A stretch of 64,000 nucleotides of DNA, from positions 1-64,000 of IMG/VR virus record IMGVR_UViG_3300034102_002265, one strand, 5' to 3'. A model generated the notes under the pieces. That model was given only the letters and a program-made list of their open reading frames with translations, did no database searches and was not told where the DNA came from. The translations under genes were made by a program, and so were the position numbers. This DNA is from a virus. Below, one piece after another: positions 15,870-25,029 of this stretch (the first letter of the stretch is position 1; each line of letters starts with the position of its first letter).

Positions 15870-18269
15870 TTAAACGGTTCCAACAACCTCTTCAAAACTA
15901 ATACCAGTTCTGTTAGCGACAAAAGTAAGACCAATAAAGTTAATTGATCTTGCAGGTTTGATGAAAATGTCAGCCCTAAATTGATTTGCGTCAATTACAT
16001 CTGGAGTATTGTTTGATTCATCACAAACAACTAGGAAGTCTGTAATTCCTCTCTTTGACTTAACATCACGAAGATATGGTTCAACAATGTTTACAAAATT
16101 TGTTCTGGTGATAACATCATTGAACTCAAAGAGTTGAGCTCTTGCAGCTCTAGAGATCGTATCCTCAACCGTCAAGAACAAACGACGAACATTGATTCTA
16201 TCAAAAGCACTAGCGTTAGATAGTCCAGTCTTATCACCGAAAAGAATTATTCCAGCGCCTGGTGAGAATACTACAGGGTTGATTCTCTTAGGATATAGTA
16301 AATCTCTTTGTGCTTGGGATGGATTGAAAGCGAGTTTAATCGCGTTATTAATAACACCTCTTGAAGATCCAGCAGGGGAGAACCAAGGGTAGTTATTAAT
16401 AGATGTTCTTGCCATTAATCCAGCCACATCACCATTCAATGGAACGTATCTAAACTCATTATTAAATCTATCATACATGTACTTGTATCCAGTATCAAAT
16501 ACTGCATATGATGAAGAACTTATAGCATCAAAGAATTTAATGACGTTATCTGTTTGTAAATCACTATTTGTTACATTGACAACTCCAGACTTTCTTGCAG
16601 AAATACATGCAATGCAGTCTTTTCTATTTTCAGCAATATCAATCAATCTATTTGCTTTTGCTTGGGCATCGAATAAACTATCTCCACTATCAGGACCTGC
16701 AATTAGGAAATTAATATCATATTCTACGGGATTTCTGAAGACTTCATATGAAGTTAGAATATCACCCAACGTGGCTGCCATTCCTCCACTAGCGGAAGAA
16801 TAATCGTATCCATTTGATAATGAATATGATTTATTTCCATAACATCCAAAATTAACTCCAGAAGCTTGTTGGCCAGAAGCTATTGTTCCACCACTAGCTT
16901 GGAGATAACCATTAATTGTAGTAAACTTAACTCCAGTAACTGAATCGCTAGAACCAGCAAAAACGTATGAAGATACATTAGAGAGGTAATTCTTTATGTA
17001 AATATTTTCAGAAGGAGAAATCTTCCCGTCAGTAGCTTTTGATAGATTAGTATATTTTTCTAGAATATTACCAGATGTACCAGTTATTGAACCACTTTCA
17101 TCTACAACAACAACGTGAATTTCATCGTTTTTTCCACCTCTTTCCTTAGAATATTGAGATGTTCCTGGTTTTGGTGCAATAGATTTCCAGTAAACGGTAG
17201 AATTTGATAATCCTAAAGTCTGTTGATCATACCAATCAACAGAAACATTAGTGGAATTGAGGAATAATCCTTCACCATATCCCAATGTCCCATCAGTAAC
17301 ATTTCTTGTATATCTTACTACCAAAGTAGTTGATGCATATGATACTGGAGATGCAGAGTCAATTAAAATTGTGCCTGTACTAATAGCGACAACTCTCGCG
17401 GATAAAGCTCCATTTTCACTTTGAATTAAATCCCCAACATTAACCAATCCTTCAGGAATGAGAGTTGGTGGATATGTAATTGTTGTGGATCCAATCCCAA
17501 TAGTTGTATTACCTGGGAATCTAAACTTTTCTATTGAAGTAGCAGTTCCAACATTATTAAAAATTTGATAATAGTTTCCAGGACCATCTGGGAATCTGTT
17601 TAGTCCGGATGCTGTATAAGAAATTTCTGTAGCAAGTCCAGTAAAGTTATTGTGAAGACTTACGACCTTAACATCAATGCTACCTACGTTTACTCTAGTA
17701 ATAATTCCTTTGACATAACCATCAAAAGTTTCAACAGTTCCAGCAGAAGTAGCATAACTGGTTCCGATTGAACAAGTAATAGCAAATCCTGCAGAAACAC
17801 CAAAAGTTCCAATAGCTATTCTCTGATCCGCTAAAGCATCAATAACACAAACTTTTAGTCCATTAGCCCAAGATCCTGGATTTTTAGCTGCGAAAATCCA
17901 ATCACTATCTGTGGCATGATTATTAATAAAATCTTCTTGACTGGCAATCTTTAGATTAACAGAAGTGGATACAGGATAATTTGCATTCAGTAAATTATCA
18001 GAATCCGTTCTAACTACCCGTAAAGTTCCTCCATATGAAAGATACGATGAAGCAGTTAACCAGTATTCAAACTGACTATCTGAATTTGATGGCTTACCGA
18101 AGGTGTTTAATAAATCTTGTTCGGTATCAATGAGAACTGGTTCGCCTACTGGACCCTTCACAAAAGGACCAGCAAAAGCACCTACTTGATCGTTTACTGC
18201 ATCAATTCTACCTACAGTAAGATCAATTTCTCGAACTTTTATGCCAGGTGATACTAAGTTTAGCGACAT
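15870..18269 (-). CDS. 18: gp18 contractile tail sheath
   Basis: 799 residues from MSLNLVSPGIKVREIDLT (T4 659). The start at 18269 has CAGAGGG nine bases upstream; an in-frame ATG eight codons earlier lacks this. The conserved core is at both ends: SPGIKVREID and GPFVKGPVGEPVLI at the N-terminus, NAIKLAFNPSQAQRDLLYPK and GAGIILFGDKTG near the C-terminus, ending in the handshake-strand region GLTFVANRTG. The middle (residues about 130-480) is an expanded variable, surface-exposed region. A late promoter AATAAATA lies upstream. Confidence 0.97.
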   Translation of the reverse strand: MSLNLVSPGIKVREIDLTVGRIDAVNDQVGAFAGPFVKGPVGEPVLIDTEQDLLNTFGKPSNSDSQFEYWLTASSYLSYGGTLRVVRTDSDNLLNANYPVSTSVNLKIASQEDFINNHATDSDWIFAAKNPGSWANGLKVCVIDALADQRIAIGTFGVSAGFAITCSIGTSYATSAGTVETFDGYVKGIITRVNVGSIDVKVVSLHNNFTGLATEISYTASGLNRFPDGPGNYYQIFNNVGTATSIEKFRFPGNTTIGIGSTTITYPPTLIPEGLVNVGDLIQSENGALSARVVAISTGTILIDSASPVSYASTTLVVRYTRNVTDGTLGYGEGLFLNSTNVSVDWYDQQTLGLSNSTVYWKSIAPKPGTSQYSKERGGKNDEIHVVVVDESGSITGTSGNILEKYTNLSKATDGKISPSENIYIKNYLSNVSSYVFAGSSDSVTGVKFTTINGYLQASGGTIASGQQASGVNFGCYGNKSYSLSNGYDYSSASGGMAATLGDILTSYEVFRNPVEYDINFLIAGPDSGDSLFDAQAKANRLIDIAENRKDCIACISARKSGVVNVTNSDLQTDNVIKFFDAISSSSYAVFDTGYKYMYDRFNNEFRYVPLNGDVAGLMARTSINNYPWFSPAGSSRGVINNAIKLAFNPSQAQRDLLYPKRINPVVFSPGAGIILFGDKTGLSNASAFDRINVRRLFLTVEDTISRAARAQLFEFNDVITRTNFVNIVEPYLRDVKSKRGITDFLVVCDESNNTPDVIDANQFRADIFIKPARSINFIGLTFVANRTGISFEEVVGTV

Positions 18270-18305
18270 GTCTTTCCCTCTGAAGAAGTTCAACTTAACT
18301 ACAAA

Positions 18306-18313
18306 TATTTATT
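18306..18313 (-). promoter_or_regulatory. Late promoter AATAAATA for gene 18
   Basis: One mismatch to consensus, 36 bases upstream of the preferred gp18 ATG at 18269. That start fits this promoter well. Confidence 0.6.
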
Positions 18314-18351
18314 ATTTGCTAACTTTATATTGGGGAAATCGCCAATGAACA

Positions 18352-18585
18352 CTACCAATCGGGATATTGCCAGTATAAATTGGTTGACTTTTGTTTTCTA
18401 TTACTAATAATTCTATGTTTAGTACACTCTTTGCATTCATATGAATACGCAGAAGGCAAGTGACCTCTATCACTACGAGTCAAATAAAATCCATCTATAA
18501 GATCTTTAATTTCCCCACAAACTCTACATTTCCTTTCAGTTAAAAATAAATGTTCTAATTCAAATTGATCATCAATATCCATCAT
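18352..18585 (-). CDS. Small zinc-ribbon protein between 17 and 18
   Basis: About 77 residues from the ATG at 18585, which overlaps the gp17 stop as ATGA. Two Cys pairs, CRVCGEIK and YECKECTKHR, separated by about 24 residues (FYLTRSDRGHLPSAYS between them), form a probable zinc ribbon; the C-terminus is basic then aromatic (NLYWQYPDW). It resembles the zinc knuckle of some HNH-type proteins but lacks an obvious His-Asn-His core. In this position it could assist the terminase or DNA packaging; that is inferred from coupling only. Confidence 0.7.
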   Translation of the reverse strand: MMDIDDQFELEHLFLTERKCRVCGEIKDLIDGFYLTRSDRGHLPSAYSYECKECTKHRIISNRKQKSTNLYWQYPDW

Positions 18586-20231
18586 TGGTAATCCCACATA
18601 AAGGATCTATCGCCATACTCATCAATATGCCAACGATCTCCATCCCCGTCTACAAAACTTTCTCCACCATCCAATCCATCAGAAATAAAACCAAAAGGAG
18701 CCATATCTTGTTCAATTTGATTTTTCTGTTCATCATATAATCTTTTACGAACATCATTGTCCGTCATTTCTTTAAAGTATGGTTGAGCAATTAACCATGC
18801 AAAAATTACCAGACACATTGCAAGGTCATCATTACAACCATCTTCAGCTTCGAAGGAATTTGACTTTTGAATAAATGTTGTGAGTTCACTGATAGTATCG
18901 TAATCCTTAATAATAAGTTTGTCACCTTCAATCAATGTCTTGAGATTCATGCATCCAATCTTTTTGACATTTTTAGACATCTTAACTCCCATCTGAGATT
19001 TCTTTCCAGAAAATCCCTGACCAACTAGTTGTCCTGCACGACCTCTCATGGTACACATGAGAACATTGTCATATTCCAAGTCCATGTGGAGAATCTGACC
19101 CACTTGTTCACCGATATCATTAACTTCTACAAGAATGTATGCTTTGTTATATGCAACTGCAAGATCTTTAATGATGCTGGGAAACAACATTGGTTTGATT
19201 TGGTTGTCCCTATATTTTGCTACAAGACGATATGGAAATGCTGTTGTATCACAAATGGTGAATGCAGAGTAATCTTTTTCCACACCACGAGCTACATCCA
19301 CTGTTAGAACATAATTGTGATCTTTCTGTGGTTCTTCAAAAATGTCCAAACCTGCGTTGGATTTAATTGGATCATCATATACTAAGGATCTGAGTTTTGA
19401 TGCAGATACAAGAGTATCAACAGATCCTAGGAATTCACATTCAAACTCAACCTTAAACTGTTGTTCGGATGTGTTTGCAATAGTCTGGGCTTTCCACTTA
19501 TCGTCCCTGCCAGGGACTTCTGACCAATGAACGTCCGTGGGTATATATTCATTCTTACCCCGTTCGGCGTCATGCCAAATGCGGTAGAAGTGGTTCATAC
19601 CCTTTGGGGTGGAAACAATCAGGACTTTTGTACTTTGACCTGACGAAATAGTAGGATAAACAGAGGCAAAGAATTCATCAGCAATGTGATTTGGGATGAA
19701 CGCGAATTCATCCAAAAAGATGACATTATATGATCCGCCTCGGACAGCAGATGCAGAAGTAGACGCTGCGATAATTTTGGAACCATTTTCTAGTTCTAAC
19801 GATCTTTTATTCCATGATACAATACCTTGTTGCATCCACTTTGGTAGTTTCTCATATGCAAATTGTAATCTACTGAGTAGATCTTGTGCAGTAGATGCTT
19901 TGTTGGCTAGAATAGCTATGTTGACATTATCATTAAAGACCGCATAATGTAACAAATATGAAACACAAGTTGTAGATTTGCCTGTCTGTCGAGGCATTCT
20001 ACAAATATTGAATCTATTCTCATGGAAATTAGTGATTAATTTCTCTTGGAAAGGATACATTTTAAAGGGTATCTCACCATAATCAAGAGAAACAATCTTG
20101 ATATAATTTTTAGCAAAATATACAGGATCATTCTTGCATTTAACAAATTCAAGAACTTGTTCCTGTGTAAATTCTACGGCTACATTAGCCTTCTTGAGGT
20201 TTGGGTTCCCCAAATAAACTTGATCAGACAT
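18582..20231 (-). CDS. 17: gp17 terminase large subunit
   Basis: 549 residues from MSDQVYLGNPN. ATP-driven packaging motor and headful nuclease. The ATPase domain has Walker A MPRQTGKST (about residue 80) and Walker B VIFLDEFAF. The nuclease domain has the RNase H-like acids in LTVDVARGVEKDYSAF, VEVNDIG and CNDDLAMCLVI. T4 gp17 has 610 residues. The ATG chosen is the second of two close ones. A 58-codon gene ends 11 bases upstream. Confidence 0.98.
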   Translation of the reverse strand: MSDQVYLGNPNLKKANVAVEFTQEQVLEFVKCKNDPVYFAKNYIKIVSLDYGEIPFKMYPFQEKLITNFHENRFNICRMPRQTGKSTTCVSYLLHYAVFNDNVNIAILANKASTAQDLLSRLQFAYEKLPKWMQQGIVSWNKRSLELENGSKIIAASTSASAVRGGSYNVIFLDEFAFIPNHIADEFFASVYPTISSGQSTKVLIVSTPKGMNHFYRIWHDAERGKNEYIPTDVHWSEVPGRDDKWKAQTIANTSEQQFKVEFECEFLGSVDTLVSASKLRSLVYDDPIKSNAGLDIFEEPQKDHNYVLTVDVARGVEKDYSAFTICDTTAFPYRLVAKYRDNQIKPMLFPSIIKDLAVAYNKAYILVEVNDIGEQVGQILHMDLEYDNVLMCTMRGRAGQLVGQGFSGKKSQMGVKMSKNVKKIGCMNLKTLIEGDKLIIKDYDTISELTTFIQKSNSFEAEDGCNDDLAMCLVIFAWLIAQPYFKEMTDNDVRKRLYDEQKNQIEQDMAPFGFISDGLDGGESFVDGDGDRWHIDEYGDRSFMWDYQ

Positions 20232-20241
20232 AATCATAAAA

Positions 20242-20418
20242 TTATAATTTCGCTAAACTTGATACGATCTCTTGTTGTTTGAGATAAAGTTTAAAATAAG
20301 CTTTTGCAAACTCTATTGCTTCTTCTCTATCCAATTTATCTATAACCCTTGACTGTTGTTCATAAACTAACATCTTATTAATATCCGAAAGTTCAATATC
20401 AGAAGGGTCAATGTTCAT
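20242..20418 (-). CDS. Small helical protein upstream of gp17
   Basis: 58 residues, MNIDPSDIELSDINKMLVYE at the start and mostly alpha-helical after that (RVIDKLDREEAIEFAKAYFKLYLKQQE). It fills the gap between the 549-residue protein and gp17, ATG at 20416-20418 and TAA at 20242-20244. The flanking spacers are very short, typical of a real phage gene. No family is recognised. A terminase accessory role is only suggested by its place. Confidence 0.6.
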   Translation of the reverse strand: MNIDPSDIELSDINKMLVYEQQSRVIDKLDREEAIEFAKAYFKLYLKQQEIVSSLAKL

Positions 20419-20419
20419 T

Positions 20420-22069
20420 TTACTTACCTTGAATAACTACAATTGGTTTAGATGGATCGGTAGGACTTGGATACCACTGCAGTATAACTGCGCCTGGGTA
20501 AAACTTTTCAATTTCCGTTTTTACTTCATCTTTAGAGGGTCTCTTCATATTTGGGAAGAAGAGTTGAAGATTCATCATTGGTCTACCTCTCCAAGAGAAA
20601 AGTATAGTATAAACATTACCAGTAGATTGTATCCGTTGATAATCCTCGTTTGTCAATTGTCCAGGTTGGATGACTGAATCTGCAAGAGGAAGTGAGGGTC
20701 CACTCAGTTTCCTGAGGGCAGCAGACTTTTCATTAGGATTATTAGTTCCTGTTGCAAGATTTCTAATCTTTGCTTGTTTCTGCGCCTGTTTATGTCCAGA
20801 ACCAATTTCAAAACTCATTCCTTCATTCGCAGGATGAACTTTTGCAATACTATATGGTTGTTCTGGTGATAATGATGCAGGAAGTGAGAACATTTTCCAA
20901 TATCCCTCACCATATCTACACTCCTTCATCGTCTCATTCTTTTTGCACTTAGGACAATATCTTTGAACTTCGCCCATTTCTTGAAGTTCAAAAGATTCTT
21001 TTTTAGTTTTATTACCCCAGTTCTTTGCGCCAACTTTACGACATTTAACCAGAGCACCCGATGCATATGCAGAAGGCCAAACCTTGTAACGGGATTTTAC
21101 CTTTGAATAACATGCATCTTTTTCTTCAGTCGCAACCATTTTAGCCTTACCCTTTCTGTCAGGATTTGGATCTTCTTGGTTCTTACGACGGAATGCACTT
21201 TCCTCTTCCTTATCGGAGAGGTCTGCCTTCATTTTACTTGAACCACACTTTGGTTTGGTTGTTTGTCCAGGTTGTTTTGCACAGGGTTTTCCTGCGTATT
21301 TACCACCCAATTGAACCCAACCAGGGGTGCCATCAGAAGAGCGACTCTTAGTAAACCAGTCACGCAAAGAATCATCACCACTCTTGTTCCCTTCATCAAT
21401 AGAATCCTCCTTCACGCAATTGGGAACTATCTTTTCACCCTTCTTTTTCATTCCAACTCGTTTGTACCCATCCCAACACTTTTCTGATACTGGTTGAGTA
21501 AAACTCTTAAACTTATAATCACTACCTTTAATAATATCAACAACATGTGCAAAAGTATTGCCATTTGCATCATGAATTTCTGTCCATTCTTCCTTCACTT
21601 TCTCCATCTTTTTGAGTTTAGAGTAGTAATTAGGAATCTCATCTAAATGTTGCAATGCAATATCCATTGCTTCATCATTATCTGTAGTATGTTCATGTTC
21701 AACTTTCATCCCCATCTCAAGTTGTTTTTGGATAGTTGATGGAGACACATTATGCTTTTTTGCGATTTCTTCTATCGACTTATGACCTTTGAATCCTTCT
21801 CTAACTTCTTTCTTTCTTTCCGTGTCATCTTCTCCATGAGAAAGATGATCAGATACAGTATCAAGATACTCTGCAGCTTTTGTGATCTTTGACTGTACCC
21901 ATGCCTCAAGATCTCCTTCACCTTTGAGTTTGGTCATTAATCTGGTGATAGCTGCTTGTGCAGTTTTAAGTTCTCCACGAGCCATGGAAAACTCAAAATC
22001 TTCACCAAGAGGTGCGATTGATTCTAGGTCTGCAAGAATAGACCATTCCTTAAAGGTAAGTTTATCCAT
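20420..22069 (-). CDS. Multi-domain protein of unknown function between 16 and 17
   Basis: 549 residues in an apparent mosaic. Residues about 85-115 (KGHKSIEEIAKKHNVSPS) look like a helix-turn-helix. Residues about 120-160 (EHTTDNDEAMDIALQHLDE, then PNYYSKLKK) resemble DUF5661. About 225-310 (SLRDWFTKSRSSDGTPGWVQ, GGKYAGKPCAKQPGQ) and about 325-360 (ACYSKVKSRYKVWPSAYASG) are motifs common in marine phage genomes and resemble DUF5872. A CPKC zinc-finger-like segment is near 380. The last 50 residues (FSWRGRPMMNLQLFFPNM, VVVIQGK) form a separate small domain. It may be a virion-packaged or DNA-associated protein. The join of several modules in one gene between the terminase subunits is unusual. 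Confidence 0.75.
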   Translation of the reverse strand: MDKLTFKEWSILADLESIAPLGEDFEFSMARGELKTAQAAITRLMTKLKGEGDLEAWVQSKITKAAEYLDTVSDHLSHGEDDTERKKEVREGFKGHKSIEEIAKKHNVSPSTIQKQLEMGMKVEHEHTTDNDEAMDIALQHLDEIPNYYSKLKKMEKVKEEWTEIHDANGNTFAHVVDIIKGSDYKFKSFTQPVSEKCWDGYKRVGMKKKGEKIVPNCVKEDSIDEGNKSGDDSLRDWFTKSRSSDGTPGWVQLGGKYAGKPCAKQPGQTTKPKCGSSKMKADLSDKEEESAFRRKNQEDPNPDRKGKAKMVATEEKDACYSKVKSRYKVWPSAYASGALVKCRKVGAKNWGNKTKKESFELQEMGEVQRYCPKCKKNETMKECRYGEGYWKMFSLPASLSPEQPYSIAKVHPANEGMSFEIGSGHKQAQKQAKIRNLATGTNNPNEKSAALRKLSGPSLPLADSVIQPGQLTNEDYQRIQSTGNVYTILFSWRGRPMMNLQLFFPNMKRPSKDEVKTEIEKFYPGAVILQWYPSPTDPSKPIVVIQGK

Positions 22070-22092
22070 TTATCTTTATAAGTTTCCTATTT

Positions 22093-22524
22093 TTATTTAG
22101 ATGTATCTGGATTCATGGAACTCTTCAAGAACTTTTGGAGTTCTGCAGTGGATCCTAAGAATACTGCATTATTAGTGACATTAGTTGGTACAGATCCCTT
22201 TTGTTCTTGATTGATATCTTTCATCTTCTTTTGGAGATCAAGAAGTTTGTCGGTAACATCTCCAACGTTTTTGATAAGTTGACCAGCAACCTCATATGCT
22301 CTTGGGGAATCGGATTCTTGTGCAAGTTCTAAAATACCATTAATTGCTTCTTGGCCCTTTTCAATAATAGAATAGAGTTGTCCCCTAGAATACTCATAAT
22401 CTTTTTGAAGTTGATCTGCAGATCCTTCAATTTTTTTTATTTCTAAAGATGATGTCTTAACAATCTCTGATTTAATTTCTGTCGGTTCAATATCTAAAGC
22501 TTTATCAATATCTTCAAAGTTCAT
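22093..22524 (-). CDS. 16: gp16 terminase small subunit
   Basis: 143 residues (T4 gp16 164). Regulates packaging initiation and the gp17 ATPase. The central coiled-coil region with YEYSRGQLYSIIEKGQEAIN and SPRAYEVAGQLIKNVGDV matches the T4 family. The C-terminus ends in FLGSTAELQKFLK. The start overlaps the gp15 stop as ATGA. Confidence 0.92.
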   Translation of the reverse strand: MNFEDIDKALDIEPTEIKSEIVKTSSLEIKKIEGSADQLQKDYEYSRGQLYSIIEKGQEAINGILELAQESDSPRAYEVAGQLIKNVGDVTDKLLDLQKKMKDINQEQKGSVPTNVTNNAVFLGSTAELQKFLKSSMNPDTSK

Positions 22525-23570
22525 ACATCAATTCCTTTCGTAGTGCTATAGACTTTACCATCTGCAAAATTGTAACGAGATTCACTAAATCCAAAATCAT
22601 CATCCAGATCAATTAACTCATCATCTGCACTATTAATAACATTAACTGCAGTTCCAGATGCATGAGTCATAACAGGAGTATTATCTTCGCCTCTATTCAC
22701 TAATAACGTATTTCCTGTAATCTTACGAATGAACATCGACTCTTCACCGAGCATAATATAAGATTTTTCAATTAACACAGATGCATCTACAACATTAAAT
22801 TGTGTAACCTCTTCAGAAATATCTTCAGAAATTTGAGTTATCTCATCATTATTATAATCTTGTAAGGCTCTAGGTTCTGCTACATATCTTAATTGTCTAG
22901 ATGCATTTACTTTATTGGTGTTGGTATGATAATCAACTTGAACTTGTTTAATTATGGCTTCATTAGGAGTACCAAGAGGTCCGAATAGATATGTCTTTGC
23001 AACAAAATCTAAAGTATAAACTAAAACTCTTCTCGTAGTAAAATCACCTTCATACTGATCATCCATTGCAATTCTTTCAAGAATCATTGGAATATCTCTT
23101 TTTTCTCCAATACTAGAAACTAAATCTACTGTAAGATTAAAATGAGGTTGAAAATATGGTAATATCTGTTCTACTACTTGCAATGCATCTTCATTCAATT
23201 TGGACATTATTGAGAGTCTAAAGTTTACATTATATGGAACTGGCATAAAAACTTTTGTCACTTCATTATTTGTCTTATCTAAAGCTTTAAAAGTTTGCAT
23301 CGTAGAAGATTTTCTACTAGCATCATATGATATTCCTGTCATTTCAAATGACATTCTTGGGAGAGTAATTGCAACTCTTTTCTTTAGATCAGGTACTTGT
23401 TCAATTCTCGCTAAAAACTTTTGAACAGGACCGTAAGCAATAGGTACAGTTAAGATACTGAAATCATCTCCAGCATTATCTTTATGTTTGATTTGAATAT
23501 CATTGAAAAGAGTACCGAAAGCCACAATGGTCTTTCTCAATATTTCGTGATAAAAATAATTTGAGATCAT
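22521..23570 (-). CDS. 15: gp15 tail terminator / sheath stabiliser
   Basis: 349 residues (T4 272). Caps the tail tube and sheath and joins the tail to the neck. Signatures: MISNYFYHEILRKTIVAFGT, VPIAYGPVQKFLAR, LPRMSFEMTGISYD and the VPYNVNFRLSIMSKLNEDA region. Residues after about 250 form an acidic C-terminal extension (ISEDISEEVTQFN). The stop overlaps gene 16. Confidence 0.96.
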   Translation of the reverse strand: MISNYFYHEILRKTIVAFGTLFNDIQIKHKDNAGDDFSILTVPIAYGPVQKFLARIEQVPDLKKRVAITLPRMSFEMTGISYDASRKSSTMQTFKALDKTNNEVTKVFMPVPYNVNFRLSIMSKLNEDALQVVEQILPYFQPHFNLTVDLVSSIGEKRDIPMILERIAMDDQYEGDFTTRRVLVYTLDFVAKTYLFGPLGTPNEAIIKQVQVDYHTNTNKVNASRQLRYVAEPRALQDYNNDEITQISEDISEEVTQFNVVDASVLIEKSYIMLGEESMFIRKITGNTLLVNRGEDNTPVMTHASGTAVNVINSADDELIDLDDDFGFSESRYNFADGKVYSTTKGIDV

Positions 23571-23597
23571 TACAAGTAATTATGGAGTAATAATTAT

Positions 23598-25028
23598 TTA
23601 GTATTCACCAAACGGGTTCTTTTGACTGAAATCTACAATTTGATCTGCAGCTAATTCAATTTCAATATTTTCTGCATATGCATCTAAGAATTCATTAGTT
23701 TGTACAGTTGATACTTTATAACTTGCAGCTACACCAACTATAGATTCTCCTCTTGCAAAAGTTCCGTCAACAACAGAAAGTTTGAGAACTCTATTTACAT
23801 AATCCCAACTCTTAACATATCCAGTAGTGCCTGTTCTAGAGCCAGTGACCACTTCATTGTAGTCATAATCTCCAAATGTAGTTGCAGTAGGATCTGTGAA
23901 AGATATTGTTGGCGTAAATGTGTATCCAGCTCCAGCATTTGAGTACCGAACCGCAACAACTTCACCATTAGAATTTACCACAGCCTCGGCTTGTGCATTT
24001 CTGATATTAGAAGAAATACCTGTACTGGTAGGAATAAAGATTCTTTGAATTATCGCTTGAGGAGTTGTACTATATCCAACACCTCCAGAAGAAATTCCGA
24101 TAACTCCAAGAACTCTTGTATTGATTACAGCAGTAGCAATTCCACCGCTTCCACCACCTCCAGAAATGGTTACGATTGGGGGTTCTATGTAACCAAAACC
24201 AGGATTCGTGATAAGGATTCTGTCAATTGCAAGTTTTTGATTTGGGGACCTACTTGTCATAATTGCAACCGCAGTTGCTGTTAGACCACCAGATGGTGCA
24301 GTAGATATAGAAACTGTAGGAGGTAAAGAATATCCAAATCCATCATTAATAAGATCAATATACTGGACTGACTTGGAATTTGGATTAGTTGTTGCAAATC
24401 CAACAGTTGCTACAGCCGTAGTTGCTCCAGATCCAACCATTTGAATGGTGTATACGTTTCCAAGATCCTTAATGGATTCATTGATTTCTATTCCAGTAGG
24501 ATCAACTTCAGGAACATCAATAATCTCATCTTCATATTCAAATCTTTCACATCTTAGTTCATAGACATATAGATTATTAAGTTGATAGAAAGGTTTTTTG
24601 CCCTCAACATACTTAATTTCAAATAAAGATTCATCCAAAGGAAACCAAATCAAATCTCCTTCTTGTGGTCTATATGCAACTTTTCTTTCATCTTCTGGCC
24701 ATAATTTTAATAATGGTGATATAAAATCATCATATCTTTCCTTTGAAATTACTAGATTGATTTCATCATTACTTCTGACTCCAAATTTACTTAGTAAATC
24801 CCCATTTCCACTAAATCCTTCAAAATTCATTAAGTAGGCTTCAATACGAAAACTATCATCAAATTTTGACGCAGTAACTTCTTTAATAACTGTATTTTCC
24901 CCAATAATTCTTCTGGGCATGTATAGAACGTCTTGTCCATACATTTTAAGTTGTTCGTTAATTAGATCTTGAATGAGTCTTTGTTCACTCGGAGATCCCT
25001 GAAGAAAATAAGAATTTAGTGGTGACAT
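23598..25028 (-). CDS. 14: gp14 neck protein with inserted beta-repeat domain
   Basis: 476 residues, nearly twice T4 gp14 (256). The N-terminal 180 residues (MYGQDVLYMPRRIIG, YLMNFEGFSG) and the last 90 (YDYNEVVTGSRTGTTGYVKS, QIVDFSQKNPFGEY) are gp14. Between them (about 190-385) sit four copies of a G(F/A)GY-x3-PxVxI unit, such as GFGYSLPPTVSIS and GFGYIEPPIVTISG, separated by Ala/Val-rich strands. These are probably surface beta-repeats. gp14 with gp13 forms the neck that closes the filled head. It is separated by 1 base from gene 13. Confidence 0.93.
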   Translation of the reverse strand: MSPLNSYFLQGSPSEQRLIQDLINEQLKMYGQDVLYMPRRIIGENTVIKEVTASKFDDSFRIEAYLMNFEGFSGNGDLLSKFGVRSNDEINLVISKERYDDFISPLLKLWPEDERKVAYRPQEGDLIWFPLDESLFEIKYVEGKKPFYQLNNLYVYELRCERFEYEDEIIDVPEVDPTGIEINESIKDLGNVYTIQMVGSGATTAVATVGFATTNPNSKSVQYIDLINDGFGYSLPPTVSISTAPSGGLTATAVAIMTSRSPNQKLAIDRILITNPGFGYIEPPIVTISGGGGSGGIATAVINTRVLGVIGISSGGVGYSTTPQAIIQRIFIPTSTGISSNIRNAQAEAVVNSNGEVVAVRYSNAGAGYTFTPTISFTDPTATTFGDYDYNEVVTGSRTGTTGYVKSWDYVNRVLKLSVVDGTFARGESIVGVAASYKVSTVQTNEFLDAYAENIEIELAADQIVDFSQKNPFGEY

Positions 25029-25029
25029 A

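Noticed and set aside
15870-18293. gp18 start at 18293
   Set aside because: The start at 18269 has CAGAGGG at a correct distance and the typical family beginning MSLNLVSPGIKV.
22070-22092. Late promoter for the 549-residue gene (TATAAAGA or CTAAATAA)
   Set aside because: Only six of eight positions match, which is common by chance in this AT-rich sequence. The same goes for sites before gp15 and gp8.
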